In this document: piece after piece, positions 16,485 to 25,121 of the stretch
Layout of the letters: each line of letters starts with the position of its first letter
Position numbering within the stretch: position 1 is the first letter of the stretch
Assembly: GCA_903953895.1 (NCBI GenBank)
Contig: CAJBLH010000246.1
Location: 1-64,000 of the forward strand
Direction of reading: 5' to 3'
Length of the DNA stretch: 64,000 nucleotides
Source: an uncultured Desulfobacteraceae bacterium
GTDB taxonomy: Bacteria; Desulfobacterota; Desulfobacteria; Desulfobacterales; Desulfatirhabdiaceae
Notes under the pieces: generated by a model
Told to the model about the DNA's origin: nothing
Databases searched by the model: none
What the model saw: the letters and a program-made list of their open reading frames with translations, nothing else
Translations under genes and position numbers: made by a program

Positions 16485-18524
16485 ATGTCACAGATTCAAA
16501 AAATCGGCGTCATCGGCGCCGGCAACATGGGCAGCGGTATCGCCCAGAAAATAGCACAGGAAGGTATCCCTGTGGTGATGATCGATACGAAGGAAGAATT
16601 TGTTCAAAGAGGACTTGCCACCATTCAGAGATTGCTTCAGGAAGGTGTGGAGCGCAAGCTGTTCAAGCCTGAAAAAGTAACGGAAATCCTGTCTCGGATC
16701 ACTGCAACAACAGATTTTTCCGCTGTGCGGGATGCCGATCTGGTGATTGAAGCTGTGTTTGAAGACAAGGCTGTCAAAACAGATCTGTTTAAAAAACTGG
16801 ATGCCATCTGCTCGGAAAAGACGATTTTAGCTACCAATACTTCCAGTTTTTATGTCCGCGAATTTGCCGAACAGATCAATCGGCCAGACCGGTTCGTGGG
16901 CCTCCACTATTTTTATCATCCAGCCAAAAACCGGCTGCTCGAAGTGATTCCGCATGCAGGAACCAGTCCTGAAACCATTGAGATATCCCTGCTGGCCGCC
17001 AAGCTTCACGGCAAAACGTCCATCCTGGTCAAAGATGCGCCGGGGTTTGCTGTCAACCGCTTTTTCGTGCCTTTTTTAAATGAAGCGGCCAGAATGCTCG
17101 AAGAAGGCATTGCCGACATCCCGACCATCGAGGAAGCCTGCAAGCAGGCTTTTAAAATCGGTATGGGGCCGTTTCAGCTCATGAATGTCACCGGCATTCC
17201 CATTGCCGTTCATGCTGCGACCACACTAGGTAAAGAACTGGGGCTGTTTTATGCGCCCTGCAACATGCTGAAGGCGCAAATGGAGAAAAAGGAAAACTGG
17301 AATCTGGATGGCCCTGTGGATGAAAGCCGGACTCAGACGGTGTCGGATCGGATGTACGGGGTCTGCCTGGGCGTATCCGCAGCCCTGGTGGATGAAGGCG
17401 TTGCCACCATCGAGGATACGGACCGCGGAGCCAAGATCGGACTCCGGTGGGCACTTGGCCCTTTTGAAATCATGAACCGGATCGGTATCGACAAGACGTA
17501 TGCCGTGGTTGAGGCCATCTGCAATAAATACCCGGATTTCAGGATGCCAGAACTTCTGGCAAAACAAAAACAACTGGGCAAACCCTTTGAATTCAACTTT
17601 GTGGATCTGGCGATCAAAGACGGTGTCGCCACCCTGACCATAAATCGCCCGGAAGCCATGAATGCGTTGAACGAGCAGGTCGTGGCCCAGTTGGGCAGCC
17701 GCTTTTCCGAAGCCGAAAGTTGTTCCGATGTGAAGGCCATCGTGATTCAGGGTGCGGGAAAAGCTTTTGTGGCTGGCGCCGATATCCGGTATTTCGTCAA
17801 CAAGATCAAGGCCGACAAGATTCCGGATATCGTCGCCTTTACCCGAAAAGGCCATGAGGTGTTTTTAAAAATCGAAAATTCCCCCAAACTCACCATCGCC
17901 CTCCTCGATGGACTGTCTTTGGGCGGCGGCAGTGAAATGGCGCTGGCCTGCCAGGCCATCGTGGCCACATCCGCCGGATCCATGGCTTTTCCGGAAACCG
18001 GCATTGGCATCTATCCTGGGCTGGGCGGCATGCTGCGGATGACCCGTCAGGTGGGGCCTGCGCTGGCCAAATATTATGTGTTCACCGGTGCGCCCATCAA
18101 TGCACAGGATGCCAAGGATTTGGGCATCATCCACAAGCTGGTGAATCCATCCGAAATTCAGGCTGCGATTCAGGCCCTTGTTTCCGAAGGCCGGCCAGAC
18201 AAATACCGTTCCCGGATGCTTCCCGACAAATTTAAATTGCTGGCGGATATGTTTTCAGCCGCTTGCGTCGATTCCTGGCTGGCCGGTAAAATTCCGGACG
18301 GTGTGGCTGCCGATGTCAGCGCCAAAACGCAGAAAACCATTGGATTCAAAGCCCCGCTGGCACTGAAGATCGCTGCGGAAATCATCGATCAGCAACAGGG
18401 AAAATCCATGACCGATGCAGTTGAAATCGAACTCGGTGCGCTATCAAAGATTTTTACCACAGCAGATGCGCTGGAAGGATTATCCACAGCCGGTCGTAAA
18501 CGTCCGGAATTCAAGGGCGTTTGA
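16485..18524 (+). CDS. 3-hydroxyacyl-CoA dehydrogenase / enoyl-CoA hydratase fusion
   Basis: The N-terminal part (~1-370) is an NAD-dependent 3-hydroxyacyl-CoA dehydrogenase with the dinucleotide site GAGNMGSGIAQ (~10-20) and the catalytic-His segment GLHYFYHPAKNRLLEV. The C-terminal part (~375-679) is a crotonase-fold enoyl-CoA hydratase with the oxyanion-hole AFVAGADI and both catalytic acidic motifs (GGGSEMAL and PETGIGIYPGLGG). Together they hydrate enoyl-CoA and oxidise the product in beta-oxidation. The domain order is the reverse of FadB/FadJ and matches archaeal-type crotonyl-CoA hydratase/3-hydroxybutyryl-CoA dehydrogenases. GGAGG precedes the ATG. It is followed after one base by a small CxxC protein gene. 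Confidence 0.93.
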   Translation: MSQIQKIGVIGAGNMGSGIAQKIAQEGIPVVMIDTKEEFVQRGLATIQRLLQEGVERKLFKPEKVTEILSRITATTDFSAVRDADLVIEAVFEDKAVKTDLFKKLDAICSEKTILATNTSSFYVREFAEQINRPDRFVGLHYFYHPAKNRLLEVIPHAGTSPETIEISLLAAKLHGKTSILVKDAPGFAVNRFFVPFLNEAARMLEEGIADIPTIEEACKQAFKIGMGPFQLMNVTGIPIAVHAATTLGKELGLFYAPCNMLKAQMEKKENWNLDGPVDESRTQTVSDRMYGVCLGVSAALVDEGVATIEDTDRGAKIGLRWALGPFEIMNRIGIDKTYAVVEAICNKYPDFRMPELLAKQKQLGKPFEFNFVDLAIKDGVATLTINRPEAMNALNEQVVAQLGSRFSEAESCSDVKAIVIQGAGKAFVAGADIRYFVNKIKADKIPDIVAFTRKGHEVFLKIENSPKLTIALLDGLSLGGGSEMALACQAIVATSAGSMAFPETGIGIYPGLGGMLRMTRQVGPALAKYYVFTGAPINAQDAKDLGIIHKLVNPSEIQAAIQALVSEGRPDKYRSRMLPDKFKLLADMFSAACVDSWLAGKIPDGVAADVSAKTQKTIGFKAPLALKIAAEIIDQQQGKSMTDAVEIELGALSKIFTTADALEGLSTAGRKRPEFKGV

Positions 18525-18525
18525 G

Positions 18526-18774
18526 TTGATTCGCATTCTTTCCGCTGTGCCGGTCAATCCGCTGATTCAGCAAGGCTGGGAGCGTCAGGTGACGCTGGAT
18601 GAACCCCGTCTTTCTGAAGTTGTCGAGATGTATCGGGAGATCGGATTCGATGTTCGCATCGCGCCGTTTGATCCTGACAGTGAATCCGGATGCATGGAGT
18701 GCATGCAGTCATCGGCTGAAAGGTACCAGACGATTTATACCCGGAGACGGAACTCGGATGTCTCCGATTCATAA
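18526..18774 (+). CDS. Small CxxC-containing protein
   Basis: Beginning at a TTG two bases past the hydroxyacyl-CoA dehydrogenase stop, this frame encodes 82 residues: an N-terminal strand and helix, a conserved-looking LDEPRLSEVVEMYREIG segment, a central GCMECMQ with a CxxC pair, and a Tyr/Arg-rich RYQTIYTRR end. The translation-coupled position and compact composition suggest a real gene. I do not recognise a characterised family. It sits between a beta-oxidation enzyme and iorA, so a link to acyl-CoA or 2-oxoacid metabolism, or to Fe-S or zinc binding, is possible but unproven. Confidence 0.6.
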   Translation: MIRILSAVPVNPLIQQGWERQVTLDEPRLSEVVEMYREIGFDVRIAPFDPDSESGCMECMQSSAERYQTIYTRRRNSDVSDS

Positions 18775-18911
18775 CAAACCCTAAACCCGCTGTCTGAAAT
18801 CGATACAGCTCCGGGATGATCCTCAGCCGCTGCGTACCGAAGCGGTGCGCAGCGGTTCCGGTGCTGTCTGTCCGCCAACAAGATTCCATTATTCATTGAA
18901 GGGACGAACTT

Positions 18912-20762
18912 ATGCATAAACTCCTGACCGACCAGCCCGGCGCAACCATGGTGCTGCTGGGAAACGAAGCCATTGCGCGGGGAGCGATCGAGGCCGGTGT
19001 CGCGGTTGCCACGACTTATCCCGGAACACCGTCATCGGAAATCTCCCTGAATTTTTTTCAGATATCCCAGGAATCGAGCCTGTATTTCGAATACAGCACC
19101 AATGAAAAAGTTTCTCTTGAAGTGGCTGCTGCAACGGCCAATGCCGGGGTTCGCAGCATGTGTGTGATGAAACACGTCGGCATGAATGTGGCGGCGGATG
19201 CCCTGATGACCCTGGCCTATGTCGGGGTCAAGGGCGGCCTGATCATTCTGACTGCCGATGATCCGTTTATGTTCTCCAGCCAGAATGAGCAGGACAACCG
19301 ATATTATGGAAAGCTCTCTGGGCTTCCAATTCTGGAGCCGTCTTCGGTTGAGGAAGCCAAGAACATGATCCCCTATGCATTCGAACTGTCTGAATCCCTG
19401 CAGGAGCCGGTGATTTTTCGAACCACGACCCGGATCAATCACTCGACCGCCCCGGTTACCCTCGGACCTATCCGGGAACGGGTCTGCAAAGGCGATTTTG
19501 CCAAAGACCCCTTCAATTATGTGACAGTACCGGCGGTTTCCCGAAAGCTGCATGTCAAGCTTCTGGCCAATCTGGAAAAAGCGGCAGAGCAAACTGAAAC
19601 ATCCCCCTACAATTTTGTTTCCGGAAGCGGCTCCTGGGGAATCATTTGTAATGGCGTCAGTTATGCCTATATCACGGACGCTGTCCGGGATCTGGGCATC
19701 CATGACAAAGTCAAAATCCTTCGCATCGGCTTTTCCCATCCCATGCCCCAAAAAATGATCAAAACGTTTCTGGGGTCCTGTGAAAAAGTACTCGTGGTCG
19801 AAGAAGGCGAGCCTTATATGGAAGAGGCGATCAAAGCATTCGCTCAGGAGGCCGGACTGACGCTTCCCATTAACGGCAAAGGCAAGGATCTCTTCTCCAG
19901 ACTCTATGAATTCAATCCGCGGTTGGTCCGCCAGGTTGTAGCCGGTTATTTCGGCGTTTCCTGTCAGGTCGAGCCGATCGTGGATTTATCGAATGTACCC
20001 GAAATCCCCCAACGTCCGCCCAATCTATGTGCCGGATGCTCTCACCGGGCGACGTTCTATGCGGTCAAGAAAGCCGCTGAGGGCCTGGCCACCATTTATC
20101 CCACAGATATCGGCTGCTATACGCTGGGGTTTCTGCCGCCGCTCGGCATGGGTGATTTTCTGATCTGCATGGGATCATCCGTTGGTACATCCTGTGGGTT
20201 CTCCAAAGTTACGGACAAGAAAGTGGTTTCCTTTATCGGTGATTCCACGTTTTTCCATTCCGGAATTCCCGGTCTGGTGAATGCGATCTTCAACAACCAC
20301 AATTTCACCTTTGTGATCCTGGACAACGGAATTACCGCCATGACCGGTCATCAGCCCAACCCCGGTGTGGATATGAGCCTGATGAAACTCCAAGGGTATG
20401 GCCGCATATCGATCGAGGCCGTCGTTCGTGCCCTCGGGGTTCCCCATATTTCCGTCATTCAGCCTTACAAGGTCAAGAAAAGCATCGAAGCCCTTCGCGA
20501 AGCATTCAGCTTCAAAGGGGTTTCCGTTGTCATCGCTCAGGAAATGTGTACCCTGTATGCCAAGGGGTTCAAGAAAACCAAATCCCGTGCTTATTATGTC
20601 AGCGATAAATGCCGCAATCACCGGGACTGTATCAGTCAATTGGCCTGCCCGGCCTTTTTCCTCGAAGAGGAAAAAGTAAAAATCAACCCTACCATGTGCG
20701 ATGGATGTGCCGTGTGCGCACAGATATGCCCGGAAAATGCCATTTTGCCTGTAAAATCCTGA
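18912..20762 (+). CDS. iorA: Indolepyruvate ferredoxin oxidoreductase, alpha subunit
   Basis: The 616-residue protein has the N-terminal pyrimidine-binding half (TTYPGTPSSEISLN), a middle oxidoreductase part and a thiamine-pyrophosphate site (CAGCSHRATFY, GDSTFFHSGIPGL, NHNFTFVILDNGITAMTGHQ). It ends in a ferredoxin-like 4Fe-4S motif (CDGCAVCAQICP, from ~596) preceded by a second, irregular Cys group. IorAB converts indole-, phenyl- and hydroxyphenylpyruvate to the arylacetyl-CoA with reduction of ferredoxin. AGGGAC lies shortly before the ATG. iorB follows, then paaK, an aromatic amino-acid breakdown cluster. Confidence 0.95.
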   Translation: MHKLLTDQPGATMVLLGNEAIARGAIEAGVAVATTYPGTPSSEISLNFFQISQESSLYFEYSTNEKVSLEVAAATANAGVRSMCVMKHVGMNVAADALMTLAYVGVKGGLIILTADDPFMFSSQNEQDNRYYGKLSGLPILEPSSVEEAKNMIPYAFELSESLQEPVIFRTTTRINHSTAPVTLGPIRERVCKGDFAKDPFNYVTVPAVSRKLHVKLLANLEKAAEQTETSPYNFVSGSGSWGIICNGVSYAYITDAVRDLGIHDKVKILRIGFSHPMPQKMIKTFLGSCEKVLVVEEGEPYMEEAIKAFAQEAGLTLPINGKGKDLFSRLYEFNPRLVRQVVAGYFGVSCQVEPIVDLSNVPEIPQRPPNLCAGCSHRATFYAVKKAAEGLATIYPTDIGCYTLGFLPPLGMGDFLICMGSSVGTSCGFSKVTDKKVVSFIGDSTFFHSGIPGLVNAIFNNHNFTFVILDNGITAMTGHQPNPGVDMSLMKLQGYGRISIEAVVRALGVPHISVIQPYKVKKSIEALREAFSFKGVSVVIAQEMCTLYAKGFKKTKSRAYYVSDKCRNHRDCISQLACPAFFLEEEKVKINPTMCDGCAVCAQICPENAILPVKS

Positions 20763-20764
20763 TT

Positions 20765-20811
20765 TGCCATACCGTTCACCGTTAGCGAATATCGGTAAAC
20801 GGTAAATGGCA
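20765..20811 (+). promoter_or_regulatory. Hairpin with T-run between iorA and iorB
   Basis: TGCCAT and ACCGTT pair with AACGGT and ATGGCA with a two-base bulge, and a run of five Ts follows. This is the shape of a weak intrinsic terminator inside the operon. It could reduce iorB transcription or stabilise the iorA mRNA 3' end; a role is not shown. Confidence 0.45.
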
Positions 20812-20853
20812 TTTTTACATAACCCTTTCGATTCATCTGTAAAGGAAAGCCAT

Positions 20854-21450
20854 ATGTCAGACATAACGCGATTGATTATCGTGGCGGTCGGAGGGCAGGG
20901 AAACCTGCTGGCATCCAGCGTGTTGGGAGAGGCAGCTCTTCTGGCCGGAATCCCCCTTCGCATGAGTGAAATTCACGGCATGGCCCAGCGGGGCGGCGTG
21001 GTGGAGTCGGCGCTGGTGTTTGGAAACGCCCAGAGTACCATCATATCGGACGGAGAGGCCGATGTGCTGCTGGGGTTTGAGCCTTCTGAAACTCTGCGCG
21101 CCCTGAATAAATGCAATGCCCGGACTGTCGTCATTACCAACCTGTCTCCGCTGCCACCTTTTACCGTGGCCATCGGCAAAGGTGTTTATCCGGATATCGG
21201 TGAGCTTCAGCAGATTATCCGCGAGAAAACCGCCCGTTTGATTGCCATGAATGCCGTGGATCTGGCCAAAACTGCAGGAAATGTCCTGTCGGTGAATATG
21301 GTTCTGCTCGGAGCGCTGATCCAGACCGGCATTCTGCCGGTAACCGCCGATCATGTAATAACGGCGATTCGCACAAAAACTAAAGCGGCTTTTGTCGATA
21401 TCAACACCCGTGCCTTTGATCTGGGTGTTGAAGCGGCCTTGCGGCAATAA
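20854..21450 (+). CDS. iorB: Indolepyruvate ferredoxin oxidoreductase, beta subunit
   Basis: Start at the ATG at 20854 (AAAGGAAA upstream) gives 198 residues beginning MSDITRLIIVAVGGQG. It is the gamma-type 2-oxoacid oxidoreductase fold with the GGQGNLLASSVLGEAA motif and SEIHGMAQRGGVV. It forms the catalytic pair with IorA in the cytoplasm. An 18-bp perfect terminator stem follows 25 bp after the stop, so the operon ends here and paaK is transcribed separately. Confidence 0.93.
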   Translation: MSDITRLIIVAVGGQGNLLASSVLGEAALLAGIPLRMSEIHGMAQRGGVVESALVFGNAQSTIISDGEADVLLGFEPSETLRALNKCNARTVVITNLSPLPPFTVAIGKGVYPDIGELQQIIREKTARLIAMNAVDLAKTAGNVLSVNMVLLGALIQTGILPVTADHVITAIRTKTKAAFVDINTRAFDLGVEAALRQ

Positions 21451-21474
21451 GGCGGTTTATTCCATCGCTAGCGT

Positions 21475-21523
21475 GAACAATAAAAAACCAGGGTGCCGAA
21501 ATCATCCTGGTTTTTTATTGTTC
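21475..21523. terminator. Strong terminator after iorB (18-bp perfect stem)
   Basis: Positions 21475-21492 are exactly complementary to 21506-21523, with a 13-nt loop. The stem starts with an A-rich run and ends with a T-rich run, so it could act in both directions. Confidence 0.9.
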
Positions 21524-21591
21524 AATGATATGAATATTGTTCATCGTTTAATAAATGTTTTTTTTATTGACATTCATGCGGTTAATTCATA

Positions 21592-21628
21592 TTGACAAAT
21601 TAGCTATAAAGTAATCATAATGTGATTA
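21592..21628 (+). promoter_or_regulatory. Probable paaK promoter with overlapping inverted repeat
   Basis: TTGACA (21592-21597) and CATAAT (21616-21621) are 18 bp apart. An inverted repeat TAATCA-N5-TGATTA (21612-21628) overlaps the -10 box, where a repressor would block RNA polymerase. The start codon of paaK is about 100 bp downstream. No dedicated regulator gene lies next to it. Confidence 0.5.
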
Positions 21629-21725
21629 TAATAGTTTAATCGTTGATCCCCGAAATCAGACAAACGCTGAAAAGCAAAATTACGATTTTTTTTATTATCA
21701 TCATCTTAATCTAAGGAGGAAGGAC

Positions 21726-23033
21726 ATGCCCTGGAATGATACATTTGAGTGTATGCCGGTTGCTGATCTTCAGAAATTTCAACTGGAAAAGTTGAAAGAA
21801 ACTGTGGCATGGGTTTATGCAAAAGTCCCTTTTTACCACCGTAAACTGGACGAATTGAAAATCAAGCCGGATGATATTCAGACTCTGGAAGACATCGCCA
21901 AACTGCCTTTTACGGTCAAAAACGATCTTCGAGACAATTATCCGTTCGGGCTCTGCGCCGTTCCTCTGAAAGAAGTGGTGCGTGTGCATGCGTCTTCCGG
22001 AACCACGGGAAAACCCATTACCGGCCCTTACACCGCAGATGATCTGGATCAATGGACCGAATGTATGACCCGGTGTTTATGGTCAGCCGGCGTCAGGCCC
22101 GATGATATCGCCCAGAATGCCTATGGACATGGGCTTTTTACCGGCGGTCTCGGGTTCCACCAGGCTGCGACACGCCTGGGCTGTACGGTTGTTCCCACCA
22201 GCTCGGGTTTGACCGAACGTCAGATCATGCTGATGAAGGATTTCGGAACCACAGCCCTGTTTTCGACACCGTCTTATGCACTCACCATTGCAGAAAGGGC
22301 TGAAGAATTGAAAGTCAGCCTCAGAGATCTACCGCTACGGATCGGTGTTTTCGGAGCTGAACCCTGGACGATCGCCATGCGTGATGAAATTGAACGCCGC
22401 ATGGGTATTCGCGCCATGGAAGCATACGGTCTGACCGAGCTCTGTGGTCCTGGGGTAGCCTTCGACTGCGAAGCCCAGGATGGCCTCCACATCAATGAAG
22501 ACCACTTTCTGGCGGAAATCGTGGATCCCGTCACCTTCGAACCGCTTCCACTTGGTGAAAAAGGGGAGTTGATTTTTACTTCCCTGCAGCGGCGGGCCAT
22601 GCCCATGCTTCGATATCGCACCAAGGATATTACCCGCTTTCGCCGGGAGACATGCTCCTGCGGCAGAACACTGCTTAAAATGGATAAGCTTTCCGGCAGA
22701 ACCGACGACATGCTGATCATCAGCGGCGTCAATGTTTTCCCGTCCCAGATCGAAGCGCTGCTGCTGGAAATTCCGGAGGTGGAACCCCAATATCGCTTGT
22801 TGGTCCGCAAAAAAGGGTATCTGGATCATCTGGTGGTCCAGGTTGAAGGGAAAAAAGAAATCTATGAAGCCGGTGGAGAGAAGCGGCTTGAAATCGAATC
22901 GAAAGTCGCTGGTCACATCAAGGGAATGATGGGGGTCGGCGTTGAGGTCAACATCGTTGAACCCAAATTTATCGCCCGCAGCGAAGGAAAAGCCCTTCGG
23001 GTGGTCGATGAACGGCCGAAACATCTGCGGTGA
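21726..23033 (+). CDS. paaK: Phenylacetate-CoA ligase
   Basis: This 435-residue adenylate-forming enzyme activates phenylacetate (and related arylacetates) with ATP and CoA. It has the P-loop-like ASSGTTGKPITG (~88-99), the YGLTELCGPG motif (~237-246), the hinge RTDDMLIISGVNVFPSQIE and the C-terminal lysine region, all at family-typical places. A strong AAGGAGGA precedes the ATG. It lies directly downstream of iorAB, which makes arylacetyl-CoA from aromatic 2-oxoacids; PaaK would re-activate free arylacetate or, running backwards, conserve energy as ATP. The same family also occurs in polyketide and indoleacetate pathways. Confidence 0.92.
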   Translation: MPWNDTFECMPVADLQKFQLEKLKETVAWVYAKVPFYHRKLDELKIKPDDIQTLEDIAKLPFTVKNDLRDNYPFGLCAVPLKEVVRVHASSGTTGKPITGPYTADDLDQWTECMTRCLWSAGVRPDDIAQNAYGHGLFTGGLGFHQAATRLGCTVVPTSSGLTERQIMLMKDFGTTALFSTPSYALTIAERAEELKVSLRDLPLRIGVFGAEPWTIAMRDEIERRMGIRAMEAYGLTELCGPGVAFDCEAQDGLHINEDHFLAEIVDPVTFEPLPLGEKGELIFTSLQRRAMPMLRYRTKDITRFRRETCSCGRTLLKMDKLSGRTDDMLIISGVNVFPSQIEALLLEIPEVEPQYRLLVRKKGYLDHLVVQVEGKKEIYEAGGEKRLEIESKVAGHIKGMMGVGVEVNIVEPKFIARSEGKALRVVDERPKHLR

Positions 23034-23059
23034 TGTCTGAGCCATCATCACATGGCTCT

Positions 23060-23089
23060 TTGCAGGGGCGGTTTACACCCCCCCTGCAA
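23060..23089. repeat. GC-rich hairpin after paaK
   Basis: TTGCAGGGG (23060-23068) pairs with CCCCTGCAA (23081-23089). There is no T-run, so it may be an mRNA-stabilising hairpin rather than an intrinsic terminator. The rest of the 225-bp gap is AG-rich and shows no gene. Confidence 0.5.
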
Positions 23090-23258
23090 CACATCGCTTG
23101 CCGGGAGATTGGGCAACTCAAAAAATATATTCACATGGATGTACAGGATGGACAGGATAAAGAAAAAGACAGAAAAGAAATCTTTATTAGTAAATCCAAG
23201 AGATTATTTCATGTGAGTTGCCCGACCACTGACCACTGACTATTTTTGCCGGATTCCT

Positions 23259-25121
23259 GTGAACGATCAACCATCAGACTCCCAACCGTCCATATCCTGT
23301 CTCAGTGCAGAACAGCGTTATCGCGCTTTTCTGGAATTTCTGCCGGACCCGGTCTTTGTCTTTAATCTGGACCATACCGTCTCCTATCTGAACCCTGCCT
23401 TTGAAAATGTATTCGGGTGGTCGCTGGCGGAACTAGAAGGCAAGATCGTTCCCTTTGTGCCGAAATCCGCCAGGGAGGAAACTCGGCTCGGCATCGAAAA
23501 GCTGTACAGCGAAAAAGTCATTCACGGGGTAGATACCCAGCGCCTGACCAAGGACGGAAGAATGCTCGATGTTGTGGTGGACGGCGCCATTTTTTACGAT
23601 GATCTGGGCAGACCCGCAGGGCAGGTTATCACGCTTCGCGATGTGACGCAGGAAAAACGGGTGGCGCGCATCAATCAGGCTCTTTTTCGGATCGCTAATT
23701 CGTTGTATCAGTTTCGCAGACTCGAAGATCGTCTGGAATTCATCATCAAAGAAGTCCAGGAACTGCTGGCGGTCAGGGGCGCCTCGGTCATTCTGCTGGA
23801 TGAGGAAAATCAGGAATTCTATTTTCCGGTAGCTAATTACGAGGATGCCGTTACCGGAAAACGCATGAAAGAAATTCGTTTTCCAACAGACAAGGGGGTT
23901 GCCGGGCATGTGTATCAGACCCGTCAGCCGTTGATCGTTCCCAACTATCCGCAAAGTCCTTATTATTTTCCGATTGTGGACCTGAAGTCCGGGTTTCAGA
24001 CACTCAATATGCTGGATGTCCCCATTCAGATTCCGGATCGGATGATCGGTGTACTGTGTGCAGTCAATAAAAAAGACGGTGCGTTCGATCAGACCGATAT
24101 CGAGATTTTAACCGCCATTGCCAGTGCAGTGGCTTTTCCCGTCGAAAACGCCCGGATTAATGCCGAGCTGAGGCTTTCCTACGAAGAAGTCCAGACCCTG
24201 AGCCGGGCTAAGGATCGCGTGATTCATCATCTCTCTCATGAGCTGAAAACACCGGTTTCCGTGCTGTCGGCCTCATTGGGTCTTCTTGAAAAGAAAATGT
24301 CCGGTGACCATGAAGATCCGGGAATCCGACGCATTCTGGAGCGGGCCCAGCGCAGCCTCATGCGGATACTGGATATGCAGTATCAGGTTCAGGATATTCT
24401 CCGGCAGCGGGACTATCGGGCGCACAATTTGCTTTCAGTGCTGTTGGACAACTGTTCGGACGTGCTTGAAACCCTTGTGGATGAAGCCTGCGAAGGAGGG
24501 GATGCAGCACATAAAATTCGAAACCGGATTGATGAATTGTTCGGGCCGGTGGAATCCGTTTCCGAAGAAATCCAGTTGAATGTTTTTACGGAAAATGTCA
24601 TTCAAGAGCTGGGACCTCTTTTTCTGCATCGTAAATGCCGGATCTACCGCCATATCGAATCCACGCCTCCTGTTTTTATCCCCAAAGACGTGCTATATAA
24701 AATTATCGAAGGCCTGCTTCGAAACGCCATCGAAAATACGCCGGACTCCGGAGTGATTGAGATCGGCATCCGCAGTCTGGCTTCCGGTTCCGAACTCGAG
24801 GTCAAGGATTTTGGTATCGGAATTACCGCTGAAAACCAGAAATTGATTTTTGAAAGTCACGTTTCGACTTCCGAGCCGCTTCAGTACGCCACCCGGAAAC
24901 CCTTTGATTTTCGGGCCGGCGGCAAAGGGTTTGATCTGCTGAGAATGAAGATATTTTCCGAACGCTATCATTTTTCAATCCGTATGCGCTCCAACCGATG
25001 TATTCATATTCCCGAAGACAAAGATGCGTGCCCCGGAGATATTGTTCTGTGTCGCCACTGCAACACCGTGGAGGACTGCAAGCATTCCGGCGGAACCACG
25101 GTGACGGTCAATTTTATATGA
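23259..25121 (+). CDS. PAS-GAF sensor histidine kinase with Cys-rich C-terminal end
   Basis: This 620-residue soluble kinase has a PAS domain (~20-130), a GAF domain (~150-305), a dimerisation domain with the phospho-accepting histidine in HHLSHELKTPVS (~327-338), and an ATPase domain (~465-620) with N box LLRNAIENT and G1 box VKDFGIGI. The G2 region is FRAGGKGFDLL. Before the last strand sits a Cys cluster: CPGDIVLCRHCNTVEDC, four cysteines within 17 residues, which could bind zinc or an Fe-S centre, or respond to redox. The start is a GTG without a clear ribosome site. It overlaps the next kinase gene by four bases; no response regulator is nearby. Confidence 0.88.
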   Translation: MNDQPSDSQPSISCLSAEQRYRAFLEFLPDPVFVFNLDHTVSYLNPAFENVFGWSLAELEGKIVPFVPKSAREETRLGIEKLYSEKVIHGVDTQRLTKDGRMLDVVVDGAIFYDDLGRPAGQVITLRDVTQEKRVARINQALFRIANSLYQFRRLEDRLEFIIKEVQELLAVRGASVILLDEENQEFYFPVANYEDAVTGKRMKEIRFPTDKGVAGHVYQTRQPLIVPNYPQSPYYFPIVDLKSGFQTLNMLDVPIQIPDRMIGVLCAVNKKDGAFDQTDIEILTAIASAVAFPVENARINAELRLSYEEVQTLSRAKDRVIHHLSHELKTPVSVLSASLGLLEKKMSGDHEDPGIRRILERAQRSLMRILDMQYQVQDILRQRDYRAHNLLSVLLDNCSDVLETLVDEACEGGDAAHKIRNRIDELFGPVESVSEEIQLNVFTENVIQELGPLFLHRKCRIYRHIESTPPVFIPKDVLYKIIEGLLRNAIENTPDSGVIEIGIRSLASGSELEVKDFGIGITAENQKLIFESHVSTSEPLQYATRKPFDFRAGGKGFDLLRMKIFSERYHFSIRMRSNRCIHIPEDKDACPGDIVLCRHCNTVEDCKHSGGTTVTVNFI

